The position numbers and the translations under genes were made by a program. Of a stretch of 41,776 nt of DNA, positions 1-6,820 are shown one piece after another. The notes beneath the pieces are model-generated. The model was not told where the DNA came from. It ran no database searches and worked only from the letters and a program-made list of their open reading frames with translations. Numbering within the stretch: the first letter of the stretch is position 1; the number at the start of each line of letters is the position of its first letter. The stretch is taken from the IMG/VR virus record IMGVR_UViG_3300033551_000257, positions 1-41,776 of that record. One strand, 5' to 3'. Source of the DNA: a virus.

Positions 1-237
1 CCCGATTGAGCGAGTGAGGTACGCGCGGAAGAAGCGCGGCCTCGGGCAAAAGGCGCTGAGTGAGTCCGCTGGTCTCTCTAACGCCTACGTGACGCATCTC
101 GAGCGCTCGCTGGACCCTGACCGGTCCGAGGGCACCGCGACCATCGAAAGCCCGTCCCTGGTCGTCCTGGAGCAGCTGGCGAATGCTTTGCGCGTGCCTG
201 CGGCGTGGCTGGTCCTCGGCGTCGAGCCTGAGCCCGA
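1..237. repeat. Terminal direct repeat, left copy (matches 41540-41776)
   Basis: Bases 1-237 reappear at 41540-41776 (offset 41,539) with a single difference: C at 110 versus T at 41649. The change is silent (CTG/TTG, Leu). The repeat falls in the middle of the Cro-like gene and has no end-like features. It is therefore most simply the overlap left when a circular or circularly permuted genome was assembled, not a true physical terminal repeat. It implies a unit genome of about 41,539 bp. Confidence 0.9.
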
Positions 238-277
238 CTGGGACGATCCGCCTGACACCGAGAGGGCGCACTCATGA
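1..277 (+). CDS. Cro-like XRE-family HTH regulator (3' part; gene starts at 41535)
   Basis: This is the body of a small DNA-binding protein. Its start codon lies at the other end of the window: ATG at 41535 reads through the circular join into codons beginning at base 2, giving 93 residues in all. The N-terminal half is a lambda-repressor/Cro-type helix-turn-helix, with the pattern RKKRGLGQKALSESAGLSN followed by YVTHLERS and a PSLVVLEQLANAL helix. It is the first gene of the right early operon, divergent from the repressor gene at 40989-41438, which is the position of cro. It probably represses the repressor promoter and tunes early transcription. Its stop overlaps the next start in ATGA at 274-277. 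A GTG at 14 could be a start if only this end were seen, but the upstream ATG sits directly behind a promoter and is preferred. Family and position are clear; the exact role is inferred. Confidence 0.85.
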   Translation, partial: PIERVRYARKKRGLGQKALSESAGLSNAYVTHLERSLDPDRSEGTATIESPSLVVLEQLANALRVPAAWLVLGVEPEPDWDDPPDTERAHS

Positions 278-402
278 GCACCTCCCATCTGCGCACCCGT
301 CTCGATTCTGGCAATGCTGAACGAATTGGAGGTGTCGGCGCATCCCTCCTCGTCCTCCTCGCCCCGCTGTTGACCGCGGCGGTGCTGAGGGTGTTCTGGT
401 GA
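274..402 (+). CDS. Small single-span membrane protein, 42 aa
   Basis: The ATG at 274 overlaps the stop of the Cro-like gene (ATGA), and the TGA at 400-402 overlaps the GTG start of the next gene, so the reading frame is stitched into the operon at both ends. The protein has a polar N-terminus of about 20 residues and then one hydrophobic stretch (GASLLVLLAPLLTAAVLRVFW), consistent with a single membrane helix at the C-terminus. Nothing identifies its function. Small early membrane proteins in temperate phages include superinfection-exclusion factors, but that is only a possibility here. Confidence rests on the coupling and the clear hydrophobic segment. Confidence 0.6.
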   Translation: MSTSHLRTRLDSGNAERIGGVGASLLVLLAPLLTAAVLRVFW

Positions 403-656
403 GCGGCCCTCGGTACCGTGGCGACCGTACCGACGTGTCGGTGCCTGCGCCGCGCGGTGACTTCTCCGCACTCGCGGTCCAGGAACTCAGCCTCGACGCG
501 GTCAAGCGCCGATACGTGCAGGCCGTGTTCTTCTGGAACCGCTCGATCAGCAAGACGGCCAAGGTGCTCGGCGTCGACCGGAACACGGTCTACGCGTACC
601 TCGGCGAGCCGGTCGACACGGGCTGTGAGCTGCGCAAGCTGGAGGCGGAACAGTGA
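399..656 (+). CDS. Helix-turn-helix DNA-binding protein, 85 aa
   Basis: A GTG start overlaps the preceding stop (GTGA). Residues about 40-70 form a Fis/Mor-like helix-turn-helix: FFWNRSISKTAKVLGV followed by DRNTVYAYL, the usual layout for an AT-independent HTH in phage regulators. The N-terminus is basic and proline-rich, and the C-terminus is charged. It sits between cro and int and could be a CII-like activator, a late regulator or an excisionase; the sequence does not decide between these. The frame ends in GTGA overlap with the next gene. Confidence 0.7.
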   Translation: MSGPRYRGDRTDVSVPAPRGDFSALAVQELSLDAVKRRYVQAVFFWNRSISKTAKVLGVDRNTVYAYLGEPVDTGCELRKLEAEQ

Positions 657-820
657 CCGAGCGAATCCGTGCGCTCCTGCAGGAGCTGAACCAGGCCCTG
701 GACGAGCTCGAGAAGCAGCAGAGCGCTCCCGCCAAGATCAAGCCGCCGCGCAAGACGAAAGCGCGAAATGTACAACGCGCAATCGTCGAGGCGCGGAGGG
801 CAGCAAGGAAGGCGCCATGA
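653..820 (+). CDS. Small basic coiled-coil protein, 55 aa
   Basis: The GTG at 653 overlaps the stop of the HTH gene and the TGA at 818-820 overlaps the next ATG, so it is coupled on both sides. The first 25 residues (ERIRALLQELNQALDELEK) look like an amphipathic helix or short coiled coil. The rest is strongly basic (many Lys/Arg) and likely contacts nucleic acid. No family is recognised. Its size, charge and place just upstream of int make an accessory recombination factor possible but unproven. Confidence 0.5.
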   Translation: MTERIRALLQELNQALDELEKQQSAPAKIKPPRKTKARNVQRAIVEARRAARKAP

Positions 821-1017
821 ACGAAGTAGAAAGCGACTGGGCAACGGAGGTGCGTTGCACCGAGGCGCGTATTGCTGAGCTGGAGGCCGAGGCGAAAGCC
901 TGGTTCAGGACTGCTGCGACACGGTCCGCAAACGATGTTCAGGCCTTCGAGCGCGACACTCTCAAGCCGTTGGCCGAAGCGCGACGAACCCTGAAGCGAC
1001 TGGCGGCGAAGAAGTGA
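817..1017 (+). CDS. Hypothetical helical protein, 66 aa
   Basis: The ATG at 817 overlaps the preceding stop, and the TGA at 1015-1017 overlaps the GTG of the integrase gene. The protein is predicted to be all helical, with heptad-like spacing in the stretch TEARIAELEAEAKAW and a basic C-terminus (ARRTLKRLAAKK). It is not recognised. As the gene immediately before int it could be an excisionase or recombination-directionality factor, but there is no winged-helix or MerR-like motif to support that. Confidence 0.5.
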   Translation: MNEVESDWATEVRCTEARIAELEAEAKAWFRTAATRSANDVQAFERDTLKPLAEARRTLKRLAAKK

Positions 1018-2237
1018 CCCGCCGCCCGAACGTCGAGGAACACCCGAAAGGGTCCGGCAAGTTCCGCGTACGGACGCGCGTCGCCGGCAAGCTCGAGACC
1101 ATCGTGTCCGGCGTCGCCCAGGCTCAGGCCGAGGCGGCTGCCGATGCCTTCGTGCTCTCCGCCGCGTCGGACGACATCCGCGACGGCGTGACGCTGAAGG
1201 CCTTCGGCCTGGGCTTCCTGACCCGTCGGGAGCTCTCTGGGGTGCGCGGCTACGCGACGGATAAGACGTACTGGAACAAGCACATCGCGGCAGCAGACCT
1301 CGGCGAGCTACCCGTGGCAATGCTCCGCCGGCGGGACGTCCTCGACTGGATGGACGGGCTCCGGCTCGGGTACCGGTCGAAGAAGAAGGCGCTGTCCCTG
1401 CTCCGCGTCGCTCTTCAGGAAGCCGTTGACCGGGAGCTGCTCGACGCCAACCCGGCCCGAGACGTTCGCGTGCACCGCGCCGCCGACCGCTCGGCCCTGG
1501 ACGACCTCGCTGGCATCCTGTCGCCCGCCGAGCAGCAGGCGCTGCTCAAGGCCGTCCCGAACGCCTACCGCCCGCTGGTGGTGTTCGCGCTCATGACCGG
1601 GCTCCGGCGCTCCGAGGTCTGGTGGCTGAAGTGGGAGGACGTGGGCGATCACCTGATCGTGGTCCGCCGGAGCGTGAAGGGGCTGCCGCCGAAGTCAGGG
1701 CACGGCCGGACCGTTCACCTGCTCGAGCCGGCGTGGCGTGCGCTAGAGCTCGCCCCGGGCCGCCGCGAGTTCATCTGGACCGGCAACCAGGGCAGGCGCA
1801 CCAAGACGCCGCGCAACTGGTCGAAGTGGGTCAAGGCCGCCGGCATCGAGCGTCGCGTCCGATGGCATGACCTGCGGCACACCTGCGCCACCGCATTGCT
1901 CGCTGGCTGGTGGGGTCGCAAGTGGAGCATCGACGAGGTCTGCCAGCACCTCGGGCACTCGTCGGTGACGGTGACGGAGCGCTACGCGCGCAAGCTGGCA
2001 GAGACCAACAAGCTCGCCGTACTCGGCACGACGTTCCCCGAAAGTTCCCCGCTCATGCTTGTAAGTGCTGGAGCCGACTCCGGGATTCGAACCCGGGACC
2101 TCCGCTTTACGAAAGCACTACCATCGGTAGCGAAGTCGCGTACTTCGCCTGACCGGCATTCCCCTCTGGGAACTTCGCACGGCGCGGCTGCCTGGGCGCT
2201 GGCCGAAGCTGCCCACCGGATGGGGGTGGTGGCATGA
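1014..2237 (+). CDS. int: Tyrosine-family integrase, 407 aa
   Basis: Site-specific recombinase that joins phage attP to a host attB and, with a partner, excises the prophage. The N-terminal part (to about residue 70) is the arm-binding region, residues 70-165 are the SAM-like core-binding domain, and the catalytic domain follows. Catalytic residues are visible: R198 in TGLRRSE, H285 and R288 in WHDLRHT, H315 in LGHSS and nucleophile Y324 in TERY. The GTG start overlaps the previous stop. The unusual part is the tail: residues about 352-368 (AGADSGIRTRDLRFTKA) are the translation of an antisense tRNA 3' half, so attP lies inside the gene. The last 40-odd codons should differ between phage and prophage. 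The catalytic tyrosine lies 28 residues before this point, so the recombinase core is unaffected. Its stop overlaps the VRR-NUC start. Confidence 0.95.
   Translation: MTRRPNVEEHPKGSGKFRVRTRVAGKLETIVSGVAQAQAEAAADAFVLSAASDDIRDGVTLKAFGLGFLTRRELSGVRGYATDKTYWNKHIAAADLGELPVAMLRRRDVLDWMDGLRLGYRSKKKALSLLRVALQEAVDRELLDANPARDVRVHRAADRSALDDLAGILSPAEQQALLKAVPNAYRPLVVFALMTGLRRSEVWWLKWEDVGDHLIVVRRSVKGLPPKSGHGRTVHLLEPAWRALELAPGRREFIWTGNQGRRTKTPRNWSKWVKAAGIERRVRWHDLRHTCATALLAGWWGRKWSIDEVCQHLGHSSVTVTERYARKLAETNKLAVLGTTFPESSPLMLVSAGADSGIRTRDLRFTKALPSVAKSRTSPDRHSPLGTSHGAAAWALAEAAHRMGVVA
2033..2051 (+). repeat. Candidate integrase arm sites: GTTCCCCG repeated 11 bp apart
   Basis: GTTCCCCG occurs at 2033-2040 and again at 2044-2051, one helical turn apart, just before the attP core. 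A related inverted copy (GTTCCCAG on the minus strand) lies at 2166-2173 on the other side. Direct arm repeats flanking a core are the usual layout of tyrosine-integrase attP sites. All of these lie within the integrase reading frame. Their role is inferred from position only. Confidence 0.4.
2069..2116 (-). other. attP: attP core: 3' half of a tRNA-Thr(CGU) gene
   Basis: Read on the minus strand, this stretch gives an anticodon loop TTCGTAA (anticodon CGU, Thr), variable loop AGGTC, T-arm CCGGG-TTCGAAT-CCCGG, acceptor strand AGTCGGC, discriminator T and CCA. The 5' half of a tRNA is not there: upstream bases do not give a proper D-arm, the top of the anticodon stem is mismatched, and two acceptor pairs are wrong. 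This is the pattern of a phage attP that restores the 3' end of a host tRNA gene after integration. It lies inside the integrase gene, antisense to it. Two perfect small inverted repeats follow at 2118-2130 and 2130-2148 and may serve protein binding. Confidence 0.85.
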
Positions 2238-2554
2238 CCAAGCGCCCCCGCACCAACGAGACGGCGCTGTCGCGCTCGATCCGGTCGGCCCTGGAGAAGC
2301 TCGGCTACTGGGTCGAACGCATCCAGTCCGGGCAGGTCAAGGTCGGCCAGAACTTCGTCCACTGCGCGAGCCCGGGGACGCCAGACCTGCTGGTCATCGC
2401 CGAGCGGCCCACCTGGCTCGAGGTCAAGACGCCGGGCGCTCGGCTCCGGCCGGCTCAGTCCGACTGGCACCGGCGCGCGGCGAACAAGGGCGTCCGGGTC
2501 GCGACGGTCCGGTCTGTGGCCGAGGCGCTGGAGGCGGTGAGGGGCAATGGCTGA
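2234..2554 (+). CDS. VRR-NUC domain nuclease, 106 aa
   Basis: A stand-alone VRR-NUC protein of the PD-(D/E)XK superfamily. It has the signature SPGTPDLLV (P50-D51) followed by WLEVKTPGARLRPAQ (E63, K65) and a late W in SDWHRRA. Such small phage nucleases are thought to cut branched or flapped DNA in replication or recombination, and the family core is complete at this length. The ATG overlaps the integrase stop (ATGA). The gene is the first one beyond attP, so in the prophage it should be separated from int and the right promoter. Confidence 0.88.
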   Translation: MTKRPRTNETALSRSIRSALEKLGYWVERIQSGQVKVGQNFVHCASPGTPDLLVIAERPTWLEVKTPGARLRPAQSDWHRRAANKGVRVATVRSVAEALEAVRGNG

Positions 2555-2759
2555 ATGTGAGCACAGAACCAACCGGGACACGTGCACCGCATGTATCCGG
2601 AGGTTGATACGCAGGATGGGCGCTGCCGGGCTTTGCTGCGTGCTTTGCGACAAGGTCGGCCACTCCGCGCGGTACTGCCCTCAAACCAGCGTGGGACGAG
2701 CCAGGATGCGGGCCGGCCTCATGCTCAAGGCCGCATCGAGACCGGAGGCTGCTGAATGA
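2547..2759 (+). CDS. Small CCHC zinc-knuckle protein, 70 aa
   Basis: The ATG at 2547 lies inside the end of the VRR-NUC gene, an overlap of 8 bases. The middle carries a textbook zinc knuckle, CVLCDKVGHSARYC, with spacing C-X2-C-X4-H-X4-C, the retroviral nucleocapsid type that binds single-stranded nucleic acid. A second cysteine set (CEHRTNRDTCTAC) precedes it and may bind another zinc. The basic C-terminus fits RNA or ssDNA binding. It sits between a nuclease and the replication initiator, so a role in handling ssDNA at replication is plausible. No named family is recognised. Confidence 0.72.
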   Translation: MAECEHRTNRDTCTACIRRLIRRMGAAGLCCVLCDKVGHSARYCPQTSVGRARMRAGLMLKAASRPEAAE

Positions 2760-3601
2760 CCCCGCACCATCCGGCCGCGGTAGCCATCGTTGCGCGCGTC
2801 GCTGCCATCTACGGCGTCTCACCTGAGCTGCTCTGGAAGGAACAGCGCCAGCCGACCCTGGCCGAGGCGCGACACGTAGCCTGGTGGAAGACTGTGGAAG
2901 ACACGGGGTGGACGCCGGGAGAGGCTGCAGTCGCGATGGGGGTAGACCGTGTATCACTGCTGCACGGACTGAAGAAGATACGTGGACACCTTGAAGGTGA
3001 GACCGGGACAGGCTTCCTACGAGGCGCGAAGGAGCTGTTGCGTATACCGTGGTTAGGTAGTTGGCAAACTGTAGACGAGGCGTTGGGTAAGATGATGGCG
3101 GAACAGGGGGCTAGCGGTAGCTCTGTTCCCCTTTCCCCCACACCCCCTATCCCTTCCAGTCTCGATAAGCTTTCAGTTTCTAAAGGGATTTCTGCTTCTC
3201 TTCTTAGCTCTGGATCAAGACCTGAAAGCAAGCGCGCGCGTGGGCCGAAACCGCGTCTTCGTCAGGTGCCGGAATCATGGTCACCGAACGATGCGCATCG
3301 GGACTTGGCGCGTCAACTGGGGGTCAACTTTGACCAGCAGCTGACGCAGTTCCGCGATCACGAATTCAAGGACCCGAAGAGCAACTTCGACGCAGCGTTC
3401 AGGACGTGGCTCCGGCGGGCCAACGAGTACGGCGCGCGCAACGGTACTCCGCCAGGACTTCAACAGCATCGCCAGGTGCAGGCCGAGGAGGCTCGCCTAC
3501 AGCCTATCCACGACTTCCTATGCGCCGGCGACCGGACCTGCCGAGCGCGGAAGCACGACCCAGGATGCCCTAGGGCGCCGCAGCCGGGAGCGAGGCCGTG
3601 A
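2756..3601 (+). CDS. Replication initiator with DnaA domain-IV-like DNA-binding domain, 281 aa
   Basis: Residues 35-76 resemble DnaA domain IV (ARHVAWW, then GWTPGEAAVAMGVDRVSLLH and GLKKI), the part of DnaA that reads DnaA boxes. Residues 117-165 are a Ser/Pro-rich linker. Residues 170-222 (VPESWSPNDAHRDLA to FDAAFRTWLRRA) match the C-terminal block found in lambda-O-like phage initiators and helicase-loader proteins. The tail has C256-X5-C262-X4-H267-X3-C271, a possible zinc site. It likely marks the phage origin and recruits host helicase. The start overlaps the zinc-knuckle stop (ATGA) and the stop overlaps the next GTG. The linker is coded by a pyrimidine-rich tract that may itself be the origin. 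Confidence 0.75.
   Translation: MTPHHPAAVAIVARVAAIYGVSPELLWKEQRQPTLAEARHVAWWKTVEDTGWTPGEAAVAMGVDRVSLLHGLKKIRGHLEGETGTGFLRGAKELLRIPWLGSWQTVDEALGKMMAEQGASGSSVPLSPTPPIPSSLDKLSVSKGISASLLSSGSRPESKRARGPKPRLRQVPESWSPNDAHRDLARQLGVNFDQQLTQFRDHEFKDPKSNFDAAFRTWLRRANEYGARNGTPPGLQQHRQVQAEEARLQPIHDFLCAGDRTCRARKHDPGCPRAPQPGARP
3104..3250 (+). other. Candidate origin inside the initiator gene
   Basis: The linker region of the initiator gene departs sharply from its surroundings. A strongly pyrimidine-biased run (3121-3165) follows an imperfect hairpin (AACAG...CTGTT arms enclosing GCTA-gcgg-TAGC, about 3101-3126), and then comes an AT-richer stretch (3165-3230). Origins within the initiator gene are known for lambdoid phages. 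No clear iterons are visible by eye, so the call is weak and based on composition and context. Confidence 0.35.
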
Positions 3602-3768
3602 GCGACGACAGGTGGACCGAGGAGCAGAAGGCGGCACACGAGGCGGCCAAGCGCATCCCGATCCGCAAGGCGCCTCCTGCGGTGCCCTGCCGCCAGTACG
3701 TCGACAAGCCGACCGTTACCGCCGAGGAGATCGAACGGTTCATGAAGAAGCTGGAGAAAAAGAAGTGA
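3598..3768 (+). CDS. Small charged hypothetical protein, 56 aa
   Basis: The GTG at 3598 overlaps the initiator stop (GTGA), and the TGA at 3766-3768 overlaps the GTG of the glycosyltransferase, so it bridges the replication and glycan modules. It is highly charged with a helical N-terminus (DRWTEEQKAAHEAAKR), a short central segment with one cysteine and a lysine-rich C-terminal helix. No family is recognised. Coupling on both sides is the main reason to believe it is translated. Confidence 0.55.
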   Translation: MSDDRWTEEQKAAHEAAKRIPIRKAPPAVPCRQYVDKPTVTAEEIERFMKKLEKKK

Positions 3769-6152
3769 AGCTGTCCTGTTGCCTTTTGGTCCGCGACGAC
3801 GCGAGCACCCTTCGCGCCTGCCTCGAGAGCATCCGGCCGCACGTGGACGAGCTGTGCGTGCTCGACACGGGCAGCGTGGACGAGTCGCCGGCGATCGCGA
3901 AGGACTACGCCGACCGCTGGTCACTGTTCACCAACTGCAACGACGCGCAGGGCCGCATCGAAGATTTCGCGGTGGCTCGGAACGCAAGCTTCGAACTGGC
4001 GACGGGCGACTGGGTCTGCTGGTTCGACGCGGACGACATCGTTCAGCAAGGCGAGAACCTGCGCAAGCTCGCTGCTGCCGCGCCGGACCGTTACTGCCGC
4101 TTCGTGATGCCGTACGAGTACGCGCACGACGACAGCGGCCGGGTAACGCTGCTGCAGTACCGCGAACGGCTGATGCGCCCACCGAGCCGGTTCGAGTGGT
4201 TCAGCCCGGTCCACGAGATTTGCATGCCGACCGGCCCGGACTGCGTCGACATCAAGGACGACTCGGTGCGGGTCATTCATCGGCAGCGCGAGTCGAAGAA
4301 GCAGCGCGAGCCGAACCGGAACTTGCGCATCCTGCAAAGCTACGTGAAGCGTGTCGGCGATGCGGACCCGCGCGCCCTGTACTACTACGGGCAGGAGCTG
4401 TTCCGGGCGAAGGACCTGGGCGGAGCGGCCCGAGCGTACAAGCGCGCCATCGAGCTCGACCGATGGGACGATCAGAAGTGCCGCGCGATGCTTGACTTGG
4501 GCTTCGTCTACGCCTCGGCCGGCTTCCACGAGGACGCGAACAAGTGGTTCACGGAAGCCATGTTCGTCCGCAACTGGCCCGAGCCGATGCTGGCACTCGG
4601 TCGCAGCTACTACCAGCTAGCCCGGCCCGAGGAGTTCGCGGTGACGCGGCAGCTCGACCCGGCACAGCTCAAGAACATCCGCATAGCTACGCAGTGGCTG
4701 TTCCGCGGCATCGAGACCGAGCCGCTACGGGACGCCCTGCTCTACACCGACCCGATGGAGCGAGCTCGAGCACTGGAGCTCCTGAGCGCCTGCACTGCCA
4801 TCCTGGGCGACCACGAGAAGACGCTGAAGGTCTGCCAGTGGGGCCTGGAGATTACGCCCGAGAACGCGACACTCCGGCACCACTACGAAGAGGCGAAGCG
4901 GGCGCTCAGGAAGGCTGAGGCGCACGCTGCTCTGGCTGCACTGCCGCCGCTCGGTGAACGCAAGGTCCGGATGCTGTCCGTACCGTCCGACCTCCGCGTC
5001 GAACCGCAGAAGCCCGAGCCGGGGAAGCTCGACTTGGTGTTCTACGTCGGCCATGGGGTCGAGCCGTGGACGCCTGAGACGTTCGAGAAGGGCGGCATGG
5101 GCGGCAGCGAAACGATGGCCTGGGAGCTCGCCAGGCGCCTCCGTAAGCTCGGGCACCGGGTCAGGCTGTACGGGCACTGCACCCCGGAGCAAGAGGGCCT
5201 ATACGAGGGCGTAGAGTGGCTAGACGCGGCCCGGTACCGGTCGGTCCGGTGCGACGTGCTCATCACGTCCAGACGGCCCGAGGCGGTCGACGACGAAGGG
5301 CTGAAGGCGTCGGCTCGAATCTTGTGGGTCCACGACGTCCACTGCGGCGATGCGCTGACCCCGAGGCGAGCAGCCCGACTGGACCGCATCCTGTGCCTGA
5401 GCAACTGGCACAAGGGCTTCTTCGAGCAGTGCTACCCGTGGCTGCCGGCCGAGAAGGTGCACGTCACGCGGAACGGCATCGACCTCAGCCGGTTCGACGG
5501 CACCGAGGAGCGTCACCCGCACCGAGCGGTCTACTCGTCGAGCCCGGACCGGGGCCTGCTGGCGGCGCTCCTGGCCTGGCCGACTGTGCGCGCCAGGGTC
5601 CCGGATGCAGAGCTACACGTGTTCTACGGCTTCAAGAACTGGCTGACGGTGGCCGAGGCGGTGGGGGACCACGCGCAGATCCAACACGCGCGGCACATCG
5701 CCAAGCTGCTCGAAGCGACTCCCGGCGTCGTGTTCCGGGACCGCATCGGGCAGAAGGAGCTGGCTCGCGAGTTCATGCGGGCCGGTGTCCTCGCGTATCC
5801 GACCTGGTTTTCGGAGACCTCGTGCGTCACCGCCATGGAGGCACAGGCTGCTGGTTTGCACGTGGTGACGAGCGACATCGCTGCGCTGTCGGAGACGGTG
5901 CACGTCGGCGCGCTGTTGGCATGGGACAGCCAGACCAGGGAGCCGACAGCAGGGTACATGGACCGGTTCGTTGATGAGGTGGTCGAGGACATGCGAGGCA
6001 GCTTCGAGGACGACCGGGCGGAAGCGATGCTCTGCGCCCGCGAGCACTTCTCCCTCGACTCCCTCGCCTCCGACTGGTCCGAGATGCTGCTCGAACTCGA
6101 GGCCGAACGGAAGCTCGAGCCGATGCCGCGTTTCGCCGAGGTGCGGCTGTGA
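3765..6152 (+). CDS. Bifunctional glycosyltransferase: GT2 - TPR - GT4 fusion, 795 aa
   Basis: Three regions in one chain. Residues 1-110 start a GT-A (family 2) domain: CCLLVRDDASTLRACLESI, VLDTGSVDES and the metal-binding DADD at 88-91. Residues about 200-390 are TPR-like helical pairs (ALYYYGQELFRAKDLGGAARAYKRAI and following). From about 420 a GT-B (family 4) domain runs to the end, with a GGSETMAWELARRL nucleotide-fold start, RNGIDLSRF linker, SSPDRGL motif and the E-X7-E signature SETSCVTAMEAQ. It should transfer two sugars or make and extend one linkage. The GTG at 3765 is chosen because it overlaps the preceding stop; upstream in-frame codons are not protein-like. The GT4 half resembles the separate enzyme at 8537-9718. 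The acceptor is unknown. Confidence 0.87.
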   Translation: MKLSCCLLVRDDASTLRACLESIRPHVDELCVLDTGSVDESPAIAKDYADRWSLFTNCNDAQGRIEDFAVARNASFELATGDWVCWFDADDIVQQGENLRKLAAAAPDRYCRFVMPYEYAHDDSGRVTLLQYRERLMRPPSRFEWFSPVHEICMPTGPDCVDIKDDSVRVIHRQRESKKQREPNRNLRILQSYVKRVGDADPRALYYYGQELFRAKDLGGAARAYKRAIELDRWDDQKCRAMLDLGFVYASAGFHEDANKWFTEAMFVRNWPEPMLALGRSYYQLARPEEFAVTRQLDPAQLKNIRIATQWLFRGIETEPLRDALLYTDPMERARALELLSACTAILGDHEKTLKVCQWGLEITPENATLRHHYEEAKRALRKAEAHAALAALPPLGERKVRMLSVPSDLRVEPQKPEPGKLDLVFYVGHGVEPWTPETFEKGGMGGSETMAWELARRLRKLGHRVRLYGHCTPEQEGLYEGVEWLDAARYRSVRCDVLITSRRPEAVDDEGLKASARILWVHDVHCGDALTPRRAARLDRILCLSNWHKGFFEQCYPWLPAEKVHVTRNGIDLSRFDGTEERHPHRAVYSSSPDRGLLAALLAWPTVRARVPDAELHVFYGFKNWLTVAEAVGDHAQIQHARHIAKLLEATPGVVFRDRIGQKELAREFMRAGVLAYPTWFSETSCVTAMEAQAAGLHVVTSDIAALSETVHVGALLAWDSQTREPTAGYMDRFVDEVVEDMRGSFEDDRAEAMLCAREHFSLDSLASDWSEMLLELEAERKLEPMPRFAEVRL

Positions 6153-6820
6153 TCAGGCTGAACATTGCGTCCGGCCCGAACGTCTTCCCCGACTGGATCA
6201 ACCTGGACCGGGACGACGTGGAAGAGACGTACCTGCGCCATCTGCGCCCGCTCACTCCGGCCGATGTCGTGACGTGGCCGGAAGAGCAGCGGCGGCTCGT
6301 TGAGTACATCGCGGCCGGCCGTATCACCTTCAAGCGGAAGGACCTGCGCGAGGGGTTCGCTGAGTACGCGGACGGGTCGGTCGATGCCATCTACTGCGGT
6401 CAGATGATTGAGCATCTCAACCCGCTACACGAGGTGCCGCAGTTCTTGGCGGAGTGTTACCGGATGCTGAAGCTAAGCGCGCGAATTCGGTTCACGACGC
6501 CGGACTTGGACAAGCTCCTGGACGCATACATCGACCACGAATGGAGCCACACCTGCATGAGCGACTTCAACCACGAGCAGCCGGACTACTACGCCAAGGC
6601 CTACGCCATGCCAGAGGACCAGCTCGCGTACATCATGTTCGGTGCCGGCGGCACAGCGGAGCACTACGAAGGGCACATGCACCTCTACACGAGCCGCTCT
6701 CTCGGGCAGCGACTACAGGCCGCCGGCTTCAAGCTGCTCGGCCCGAACAAGAGCGGCCCATTCAACGACTGCATCGACAAGGGCATGTCCCACTCGTTCG
6801 CTCTGGAGGCCGTCAAATGA
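6149..6820 (+). CDS. SAM-dependent methyltransferase (COG4627-like), 223 aa
   Basis: Class I methyltransferase fold of the short type often found in polysaccharide clusters. Its N-terminal glycine motif is LNIASGPNVFPDWINLD, then DGSVDAIYCGQMIEHL is the motif II/III region and ECYRMLKLSARIRFTTPDLDKL follows. Aromatic and histidine-rich stretches near 125-180 are typical of this family. It starts with GTG overlapping the glycosyltransferase stop and ends in ATGA overlap with the FkbM gene. It probably O-methylates a sugar or capping residue; the target is unknown. Confidence 0.82.
   Translation: MIRLNIASGPNVFPDWINLDRDDVEETYLRHLRPLTPADVVTWPEEQRRLVEYIAAGRITFKRKDLREGFAEYADGSVDAIYCGQMIEHLNPLHEVPQFLAECYRMLKLSARIRFTTPDLDKLLDAYIDHEWSHTCMSDFNHEQPDYYAKAYAMPEDQLAYIMFGAGGTAEHYEGHMHLYTSRSLGQRLQAAGFKLLGPNKSGPFNDCIDKGMSHSFALEAVK

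Noticed and set aside
2069-2148. Complete phage-encoded tRNA-Thr gene on the minus strand
   Set aside because: Only the anticodon loop, T-arm, acceptor 3' strand and CCA are sound. The D-arm is short by several bases, the upper anticodon stem mismatches, and two acceptor pairs fail, so it is an attP core and not a tRNA gene.
3612-3764. Upstream extension of the large glycosyltransferase
   Set aside because: The added residues are Arg/Gly/Pro-rich shadow of the small gene at 3598-3768; GTG 3765 overlaps the preceding stop as elsewhere in the operon.
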